Assembly: GCA_002453165.1 (NCBI GenBank)
Contig: DKGH01000113.1
Span: 1-11,776, forward strand
Length of the DNA: 11,776 nucleotides
Direction: 5' to 3'
Origin: Verrucomicrobia bacterium UBA6775
GTDB taxonomy: Bacteria; Verrucomicrobiota; Verrucomicrobiia; Limisphaerales; UBA1096
In this document: piece by piece, positions 7,214 through 11,776 of the stretch
Layout: the number at the start of each line of letters is the position of its first letter
Position numbering within the stretch: the stretch's first letter is position 1
The notes under the pieces: model-generated
Told to the model about the DNA's origin: nothing
Database searches by the model: none
What the model saw: only the letters and a program-made list of their open reading frames with translations
Made by a program: the position numbers and the translations under genes

Positions 7214-7961
7214 GGTGTTCGTCGTGTAGTGCGTGGATGCGCTTGGCCAATTCGTTGGTGACCTCGGTGTAGATCAGCCGCTTGGCCGAGTCACGCTTGG
7301 CCAAGCGCTCCGGATCGACCGCCTCGCCAAAGCGCACCGTGACGCGCCTGGCCTTGGGGAAACTCCCCGACTTGGGCAGCGAGTCGTGCGTGCCATGGAC
7401 GTAGGCCGGCACGATCGGGATGTTCAACTCGGTGGCAATCATCGCCGGGCCTTTTTTAAACTCCCTGATCTCGCCGTCCAGCGACCGGGTGCCTTCCGGG
7501 TAGATGATGATCGCCCGGTTGCCCGGCTGAAGAAATTCGCGGCAGGCGACCATCAGCCGCGCGATGCTTTGGCGGTTGGACTTGCGGTCGGCCGGGATGA
7601 GGTTCATCAGGAGCGGCAGCGAATTTTTGCGTTTCTTGTTTTCGAAAAAATAGTCCTGCGCAGCGACCATGCCGAACTGGTTGAAGCCAAGCCCACCGGC
7701 ATACATCAGCGCCGCGCTGTCCATGTGGCTGCTGTGGTTGCTGCAGAGGATGAACGGTGGCTCCGGCAGCTTGTCGCGCCCGTGCGTCCGCAGCGGGCAC
7801 CAGAAGTTGAACAGCAGCGTGCCGAAGATCCGGAAACCGAGGTGGCCCAGCCAGGCCTTGCCCCGGGGCGGCTCGCGCAGGAACGCGAACTCCTCCTGGA
7901 GCGCCGCGTCCTTCAACAGCTCCTGAAAAGCTGAGGTGCGATTACCTTCCGAACTGGGCAT
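7203..7961 (-). CDS. PlsC-type acyltransferase, possible DHAP or lysophospholipid acyltransferase
   Basis: This 252-residue glycerolipid acyltransferase has all the expected blocks: NHSSHMD (75-81, the H-x4-D catalytic pair His76/Asp81), a segment around residue 124 (PADRKSNRQSIA), YPEGTRS (154-160) for phosphate binding, and IPIVPAYVHGT (181-191). A moderately hydrophobic segment near residues 38-56 may attach it to the membrane. It uses acyl-CoA or acyl-ACP to acylate a glycerol- or DHAP-type phosphate. It lies between the HMGR-like gene (overlapping it by 20 bp) and alkyl-DHAP synthase (overlap 11 bp). It could therefore supply 1-acyl-DHAP to the synthase or add the sn-2 chain to the finished alkylglycerol-phosphate; the sequence does not decide. 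It is far shorter than animal GNPAT, so any DHAP acyltransferase role would be a case of analogous function. The ATG at 7961 is preferred to a GTG two codons upstream (7967). Two LAKR-encoding copies of the palindrome core lie in its C-terminal third. Confidence 0.85.
   Translation of the reverse strand: MPSSEGNRTSAFQELLKDAALQEEFAFLREPPRGKAWLGHLGFRIFGTLLFNFWCPLRTHGRDKLPEPPFILCSNHSSHMDSAALMYAGGLGFNQFGMVAAQDYFFENKKRKNSLPLLMNLIPADRKSNRQSIARLMVACREFLQPGNRAIIIYPEGTRSLDGEIREFKKGPAMIATELNIPIVPAYVHGTHDSLPKSGSFPKARRVTVRFGEAVDPERLAKRDSAKRLIYTEVTNELAKRIHALHDEHHGS
7294..7307. repeat. 14-bp perfect palindrome CGCTTGGCCAAGCG
   Basis: This copy is inside the acyltransferase gene and encodes R-L-A-K-R. A further core copy, TTGGCCAA, lies 44 bp away at 7243-7250 and also encodes L-A-K, and a near match CGCTTGGCCGAG begins at 7280. 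Confidence 0.85.
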
Positions 7962-9144
7962 GTGCACGCGCGAACTCGTTGCTGACGATGGCGCCGGCCA
8001 GTGAGATTTCCAGTGCGAGCGCCGAAGCGCAGATGATTTCCGCGAGTTTGCGGGAACCGTTTTCCCCGGTGCAGCCGAGCAGTTCGAGGTTGCGGTGTTG
8101 TTGTGTCAGCCGGGTGGCCCCGCCGACCGTGCCGACGGTGATCGAGGGCATGCTCAGGGTAACGAACAGGTCACCACCGATCTTCTCGTACGTGCCGATA
8201 CCGACGCAGTTTTCAGCCACGCAGGCGACGTCCTGCCCGAGCGCGAGGTAAAGCGCGGCGAGTGCGTTGGAGGTGTGCAGGTTCAGCCCGACCACACCGG
8301 CTAACTGGGAGCCGAGGTGCAGGTCGTTGATGCACTGCACGATGTCGTTCACATCGACGCGCAGCAGTTTTTTCAGCAGGGCGTTGGGGACGGTGCAGCT
8401 GCTGATTACGTGATGGCCGCGCCCGTGCAGGATGGTTTTTTGCGCCGGGTTTTTGTCGCAGCAAAAGTTGCTTTCCACGAGGTGGCGGAAAGGGTTTCTG
8501 GACTTGTAATTTTCCCTGATCCAGCGGCAGGCGGTGTCGGTGGCCATGGTCACCATGTTTTGGCCGGCGGCTTCGGCGGTGTTGTACTTGAATTCCATGA
8601 TCACCCGGTTGTGGATCGGGTGTTTCTCGATGCTCAATAGTTTGCCGTGCTGGGTGGTGCTCTCCGCGGCGGCGCGGATTTCATCCGTGTGCGCCTCCAG
8701 CCACGGGAGAAAGTCGTACGCCTCGGAGAGCGTCTCGAAAACAAAAACCGGGCTGCGGGAAAGCTCCTGCTTGATGTGCCGACTGGTGATGCCGCCGGCC
8801 TGGTAGGTTAGGTATAACCCGCGCGTCATCGAAAGCGAGAGCGTGCCCTCCAGCGTGCAGAGCGGCACATGAAAATCCCCCTTCGCGTAGGTGCCGTCGA
8901 TTTGTAGCGGCCCGGCGATCGAGAGCGGCAACCCGATGTACCCGATCTGGTTTTCGACAAGGCCCTTGTAGCTGGCGGGATCCTCGAGCGCGAATTTGTC
9001 GAGTTGGTGTCCGGTCTGTCCGGCGAGCCAGTCGACTCGCCGTTGCATGGCCTCGGCGTCGTAGCCGCGTGGGGGTGTTTTCTTTCCTGTGAACCGCCCG
9101 TTGTTGGACACAGGCGGTGAACTGTCGGAGGACTCTTCTTTCAC
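7942..9144 (-). CDS. HMG-CoA-reductase-family protein (class I-like), possibly with a different acyl-CoA substrate
   Basis: The 400 residues cover the catalytic domain only, with no membrane segments. Family marks in order: ENQIGYIGLPLSIAGPL (64-80), TLEGTLS (97-103) with Glu99, the NADP-binding-like EAAGQNMV (191-198), DKNP (230-233) with Lys231, GRG (241-243), GLNLHTSN (286-293), GQD (303-305) with Asp305, MPSITVGTVGGATRLTQQ (332-349) and RAHAQFGR (393-400) with His395. These four residues correspond to the catalytic Glu559, Lys691, Asp767 and His866 of the human enzyme. By eye, positions matching human Lys692, Lys735 and probably Ser684, which hold the HMG carboxylate, are Asn232, Asp274 and Glu224. 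The fold and thioester-to-alcohol chemistry are thus likely, while HMG-CoA as substrate is doubtful. It is first in a run of overlapping genes that make ether lipids. The start is GTG at 9144 (no other start exists before an in-frame stop at 9190); ATG for Met33 is possible but would cut conserved sequence. Confidence 0.82.
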   Translation of the reverse strand: MKEESSDSSPPVSNNGRFTGKKTPPRGYDAEAMQRRVDWLAGQTGHQLDKFALEDPASYKGLVENQIGYIGLPLSIAGPLQIDGTYAKGDFHVPLCTLEGTLSLSMTRGLYLTYQAGGITSRHIKQELSRSPVFVFETLSEAYDFLPWLEAHTDEIRAAAESTTQHGKLLSIEKHPIHNRVIMEFKYNTAEAAGQNMVTMATDTACRWIRENYKSRNPFRHLVESNFCCDKNPAQKTILHGRGHHVISSCTVPNALLKKLLRVDVNDIVQCINDLHLGSQLAGVVGLNLHTSNALAALYLALGQDVACVAENCVGIGTYEKIGGDLFVTLSMPSITVGTVGGATRLTQQHRNLELLGCTGENGSRKLAEIICASALALEISLAGAIVSNEFARAHAQFGR

Positions 9145-9209
9145 AATGGGGTGCGAAGCGCTCCACGCCTCGCCGCCGGAGGTTGTTTTCTACGGGGGGG
9201 ATAGTCGAG

Positions 9210-10277
9210 CTATTTTGCGGCCGGTTCCTGCTGTGTCAGACAGTGAAACGAGCCAAGCCCCCAGATCAGGTCGATCGAGTCCAGCCCCGTGACGGTACGC
9301 CCTGGGAACGCCTCGCGCAGCAGGCCAAGCGCCCGGTCGTCGTTCGCATCGCGATAGGTCGGCACGATGACGTGGGCGTTGCAAATGTAGAAGTTTGCGT
9401 AGCTGGCCGGGAGCCGTTGGCCGTCCTGCTCGATGCGCCGGGGCATCGGCAGTTCAATCACGTCGAACGCCTGGCCAAGCCGCTCGCGGTTGGCCTGCAG
9501 CGGTGCGTGGTTCCGGTCGGCCGCGTCCGGTTCGACGGCAGTGACGACCGTGTCGGTGGAGACGAATCGCGAGATGTCATCGATGTGCCCGTCGGTATCG
9601 TCGCCCTCGATGCCGTCGCACAGCCATGTGATTTTCTCGGCCCCCAAAAACCCGCGCAGCTGCGTCTCGATGTCGCGCCTGGCCAAGCGCGGGTTGCGAT
9701 TGGGTTGCAGCAGGCATGACTCGGTCGTGAGCAGTTCACCCGCACCGTTTACGTCAACGCTGCCGCCCTCGAGGATCATCCCCGGCTCAAACAACGGCAG
9801 GTCAAGCGCGTCCGCCACCTGCGCCGGGATCGCGTCGTCGAGGTCGAACGGCGGGTACTTGCCGCCCCACGCGTTGTAGCCCCAGTTGACGATGGCGCGG
9901 TCGCCCCCGGGGCGGGTGACGAACAGCGGCCCGTGATCGCGACACCACGGTTCGTACGCCCGGAAGGGATGAAACTCCACGCCCGCCATCGGCACTCCCT
10001 CGGCCTCGAGCGCGCGCTTGGCCAAGCGCTCCAGTTCGGCGTCCCAAATGTTGATGTGCACGGCCTCGCCCTCGGCAATCAGTCGCACGAGCTTGGCCAG
10101 CACCGGCGGCACGACCTCGTAGCGCCCGGGAAAACTGATGCCATCCGGCCTTGGCCAAGTGAGCCAGGTGGCGGCGTGCGGTTCCCACTCGGCCGGCATC
10201 CGGTAGCCAAGCTCGGCCGGTGTGGCGGAATCGGGATGGAGTGAGTTGGTGCCCAAGTCAGGGCAGCGGTTGTCCAA
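9210..10277 (-). CDS. Agmatine deiminase / peptidylarginine-deiminase-like family protein
   Basis: The protein has up to 355 residues and the hallmarks of the guanidino-group-modifying fold: MPAEWEPHAATWLTWP (27-42), CRDHGP (112-117), NWGYNAWGGKYPPFDLDD (131-148), EGGSVDVNGAGELLTTESCLL (starting at 170), NRNP, DDTDGHIDDISRF (226-238) with catalytic His231, and the nucleophile Cys346 in GSFHCLTQQEP. All catalytic elements appear intact. The family hydrolyses agmatine to N-carbamoylputrescine and ammonia in the cytoplasm, feeding putrescine synthesis; specificity within the family is inferred. The start is unclear. TTG at 10277 overlaps the preceding reductase gene by 20 bp, and TTG at 10256 falls just after that gene's stop. 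ATG at 10199 would cut the family-typical PAELGYR stretch. The gene ends 65 bp before the HMGR-like gene, so co-transcription with the lipid block is possible but not shown. Confidence 0.85.
   Translation of the reverse strand: MDNRCPDLGTNSLHPDSATPAELGYRMPAEWEPHAATWLTWPRPDGISFPGRYEVVPPVLAKLVRLIAEGEAVHINIWDAELERLAKRALEAEGVPMAGVEFHPFRAYEPWCRDHGPLFVTRPGGDRAIVNWGYNAWGGKYPPFDLDDAIPAQVADALDLPLFEPGMILEGGSVDVNGAGELLTTESCLLQPNRNPRLARRDIETQLRGFLGAEKITWLCDGIEGDDTDGHIDDISRFVSTDTVVTAVEPDAADRNHAPLQANRERLGQAFDVIELPMPRRIEQDGQRLPASYANFYICNAHVIVPTYRDANDDRALGLLREAFPGRTVTGLDSIDLIWGLGSFHCLTQQEPAAK
10014..10029. repeat. 16-bp perfect palindrome GCGCTTGGCCAAGCGC
   Basis: This copy of the iterated palindrome lies inside the agmatine deiminase-family gene, where it encodes R-L-A-K-R. 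A ten-base core copy, CTTGGCCAAG, follows at 10150-10159 in the same gene but in another reading frame (T-W-P-R). Confidence 0.85.
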
Positions 10278-11202
10278 CAGCCGCCGTCATCAGTCGATAC
10301 CATTCTTCGCGGGACAAATCGAGGTCGACCGCCCTGGCGGCATCGCGGATGTGCTCCGGGTTGGTGCTGCCGATGATCGGCACAATGCCGGCCGGGTGAC
10401 GTAACAGCCACGCCAGCGCCACAACAGTCCGGCTGCATTTCTCCTCCTTGGCCACGAGGTGCAGTGCGTCGCGGATCGTCTGCTCCTGCGTATGGTTCGG
10501 GTTGCGGAGGGACACCGGGTACTCGCTGCCGAGCTTGCCCTGCGCGAGCGGGCTCCACGCCAGCGGTGTGATGTTGTGCCGTTGATAGTAGTCGAGCGAG
10601 CCGTCCTCGAGTGCGTCGTAGTGAATCAGGCTGATTTCGACCTGGTTGCAGTGCAGCTTCATAGGGCAGGCCGCCTGGAGGTGGTCGAGTTGATCCACGC
10701 TGAAATTGCTCACCCCAAACTCGCGCACCTTGCCGGCCTGCCTGAGCGACTCAAATGCCGCCGCGATCTCGTCCTGTTCCATCAGGTAATCCGGCCGGTG
10801 CAACTGGTAGAGGTCGATGCAGTCCACACCCATCCGCTTGAGCGACGCGTCGCAGGAGCGGGTGATGTATTCCTTGGAAAGATCGTACCGGTGGGGGGCG
10901 TCCTTGTCCGGGTCGCCCCTTTCGCGGACGCCGCACTTGGTGGCGATCACGATCCGGTCGCGCATCCCGGAGACTTCCTTGAGCGTCCGGCCGAACACCT
11001 CCTCGACCAGCCCGTCGCTGTCCACGTCTGACAGGTCGAACAGCGTGTAGCCGGCATCGAACGCGGCCTTGATCGACTCGTGGCTTTTTTTCTCGTGCTC
11101 TTCGTCAATCGGGGGATGGTGGATCACCCCCGTCACTCTCCAGCAACCGTATGCCAAGCGGCTGCACTCCAATCCGGATTCTCCCAAGGTGATGGACTTC
11201 AT
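10258..11202 (-). CDS. Aldo/keto reductase (YdhF-like) lacking the catalytic tyrosine
   Basis: This 314-residue AKR-fold protein opens with MKSITLGESGLECSRLAYGCWR. It carries a barrel pattern including LYQLHRPDYL (131-140), GVSNFS, CNQVEISLI, the loop LAWSPLAQGKLG, and the C-terminal cofactor site VPIIGSTNPEHI. It is closest in feel to the E. coli YdhF type. Of the AKR tetrad, Asp56, Lys89 (IATKCG) and His135 (LHRP) are present. Where the family has D-x4-Y (as in FDHADIYG), this protein reads FDLSDVDSDG, so the acid/base Tyr is Asp61. The codon is clearly GAC. The enzyme may therefore be inactive as a typical carbonyl reductase, or do different chemistry. The ATG at 11202 matches the family N-terminus; a longer frame up to 11397 runs into the palindromic repeat and is not credible. 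It overlaps or abuts the agmatine deiminase-family gene. Confidence 0.85.
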   Translation of the reverse strand: MKSITLGESGLECSRLAYGCWRVTGVIHHPPIDEEHEKKSHESIKAAFDAGYTLFDLSDVDSDGLVEEVFGRTLKEVSGMRDRIVIATKCGVRERGDPDKDAPHRYDLSKEYITRSCDASLKRMGVDCIDLYQLHRPDYLMEQDEIAAAFESLRQAGKVREFGVSNFSVDQLDHLQAACPMKLHCNQVEISLIHYDALEDGSLDYYQRHNITPLAWSPLAQGKLGSEYPVSLRNPNHTQEQTIRDALHLVAKEEKCSRTVVALAWLLRHPAGIVPIIGSTNPEHIRDAARAVDLDLSREEWYRLMTAAVGQPLP

Positions 11203-11243
11203 GGCTGCTGAGAGAAACGTTACCAAACCCCGGCCAAGCCGCC

Positions 11244-11267
11244 AAAGAAAACCGGCCACCAAGCCGG
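11244..11267 (-). terminator. Terminator or attenuator candidate upstream of the aldo/keto reductase
   Basis: On the minus strand CCGGC (11263-11267) and GCCGG (11252-11256) form a 5-bp GC-only stem with a 6-nt loop, followed by TTTTCTTT. It lies between the composite repeat and the reductase start, so it could stop transcription coming from the gene on the right. The short stem keeps confidence low. Confidence 0.33.
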
Positions 11268-11279
11268 CGGGGATTTCAA

Positions 11280-11532
11280 TTAAACGCAGAGGTCGCTGAG
11301 GCGCGGAGGGCCGCAGAGTATCGGAGAGAAGAACCCCAACGGGGTTCAACATTACAGCCCAAGGTTGAAACCAACAGTTTCTACCTTGGGTTAACACATC
11401 AATACAACCAACCCTGCAGGGGGTGATAATAATCCGACGAAAAGCCCAAGGTAGCCCCCATCGTGTGCAACCTTGGGCTGCAACATGAAAATCCTTCAGG
11501 ATTCTCCGCGGCTCGGCGTTCTCTGCGTTTAA
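11280..11532. repeat. 253-bp composite palindromic element with 27-bp imperfect terminal inverted repeats
   Basis: The ends match as inverted repeats: 11280-11306 against 11506-11532 agree at 23 of 27 positions, and the outermost 12 bp (TTAAACGCAGAG / CTCTGCGTTTAA) are perfect. Inside are four hairpins: GAACCCC-AAC-GGGGTTC (11331-11347); a 14-bp stem with one mismatch built on CCCAAGGT (11358-11371 / 11377-11390); AGCCCAAGGT / ACCTTGGGCT (11443-11452 / 11470-11479); and AATCCT-TC-AGGATT (11490-11503). A short palindrome CCCTGCAGGG sits at 11412-11421. The second and third hairpins share the word CCCAAGGT. No protein is encoded and no clear target-site duplication is visible. This looks like a non-autonomous REP/BIME- or MITE-like mobile repeat. 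Together with the hairpin region to its left, it fills the 340-bp gap between the two flanking genes. Confidence 0.75.
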
Positions 11533-11542
11533 GTAATGAAAA

Positions 11543-11776
11543 CTATTCCACGAACTCCAGATCGGGGAGTGACGGCACGACGCCCATCTCGTGGCCGCGC
11601 CGGAGGAATCGCCGGATCGACTCGCGGCCGGCGTCGCCGTAGTCGAGCGTCCAGTCGTTCACGTACATGCCCACGAATTTATCCGCGAGGTCGATGCCCA
11701 TGTCGCGCGCGTATTGCAGCGAGTGCTCCACCGCCTCGGCCCGGTTGTCGAGGCTGAAACGGATGCTCCGCTCGAG
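11543..11776 (-). CDS. MqnA/MqnD-family (futalosine-pathway or substrate-binding-like) protein, C-terminal end only
   Basis: The frame is open from the right edge to a TAG at 11543-11545, giving the last 77 residues. The segment includes SIRFSLDNRAEAVEHSLQYA, then LADKFVGMYVNDWTLDYG and a helical REISRRFL-like stretch (actual residues GRESIRRFLRRGHEMG), ending LPDLEFVE. The phrase FVGMYVNDWTLDYG followed by G-R-x(3)-RRFL resembles the C-terminus of proteins annotated as menaquinone biosynthesis family (MqnA/MqnD, VitK2_biosynth fold), a periplasmic-binding-protein-like fold. Without the N-terminal part I cannot tell an actual MqnA/MqnD enzyme from a related binding protein. It points the same way as the main gene series but is separated from it by the palindromic element and a possible terminator. 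Confidence 0.6.
   Translation of the reverse strand, partial: LERSIRFSLDNRAEAVEHSLQYARDMGIDLADKFVGMYVNDWTLDYGDAGRESIRRFLRRGHEMGVVPSLPDLEFVE

Noticed and set aside
7233..7934. Rightward frame of 233 codons opposite the acyltransferase
   Set aside because: Antisense shadow of a gene with all PlsC motifs; no start signal or conserved motif of its own.
9145..9209. Promoter for the HMGR-like gene in the 65-bp gap
   Set aside because: I found no convincing -35/-10 pair; the gap is GC-rich with only a run of seven Gs, so no feature was called.
11203..11397. N-terminal extension of the aldo/keto reductase by 65 codons
   Set aside because: The extra residues are translated from the intergenic gap and half of the palindromic element, while family similarity begins exactly at the ATG at 11202.
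11331..11503. Repeated CCCAAGGT words as a possible CRISPR array
   Set aside because: The copies are in opposite orientations, unevenly spaced and form hairpins; there are no regular spacers and no cas genes.

Overview
The window looks like a piece of a GC-rich Verrucomicrobiota chromosome, or at least a PVC-superphylum one. Three things suggest this: a Pirellula/Verrucomicrobium-type heme-binding domain at the left end, a secreted sugar dehydrogenase fused to a diheme cytochrome with a calcium-loop tail, and a secreted BNR sialidase. This assignment is inferred from gene content; there is no rRNA or marker gene to confirm it.

Layout. One truncated gene runs rightward (3-785). It converges, with an 18-bp gap, on a long leftward series covering 11202 down to 804. 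In transcription order this is: aldo/keto reductase, agmatine deiminase-family protein, HMG-CoA-reductase-like protein, PlsC-type acyltransferase, alkyl-DHAP synthase, short-chain reductase, PQQ-type dehydrogenase/cytochrome fusion, and sialidase. Upstream of it, a 253-bp composite palindromic repeat (11280-11532) separates the series from the end of another leftward gene, probably of the MqnA/MqnD family (11543 to the right edge).

The core is the block from 9144 to 4686. Four genes overlap end to start: HMGR-like, acyltransferase, alkyl-DHAP synthase and SDR. The last three match, in order, the chemistry of the peroxisomal ether-lipid pathway: acylation, exchange of the acyl chain for a fatty alcohol to make the ether bond, and ketone reduction by a protein resembling DHRS7B/PexRAP. 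The HMGR-like protein keeps the catalytic Glu, Lys, Asp and His, but by eye it lacks several residues that class I enzymes use to hold the HMG carboxylate. HMGR carries out a four-electron reduction of a thioester to an alcohol, so it could be the missing acyl-CoA-to-fatty-alcohol step. That is a hypothesis.

Downstream, the two exported proteins (dehydrogenase/cytochrome and sialidase) appear to be separate units. Each follows a gap of 66-72 bp holding a candidate terminator or inverted repeat. They point to periplasmic oxidation and glycan breakdown.

Across the window a 14-bp perfect palindrome, CGCTTGGCCAAGCG, occurs four times, and its core TTGGCCAA at least seven times, both in genes and between them. 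This looks like a highly iterated palindrome similar in kind to cyanobacterial HIP1. No start codon here has a convincing Shine-Dalgarno sequence, and several genes appear to start at GTG or TTG, so start positions are less certain than gene identities.
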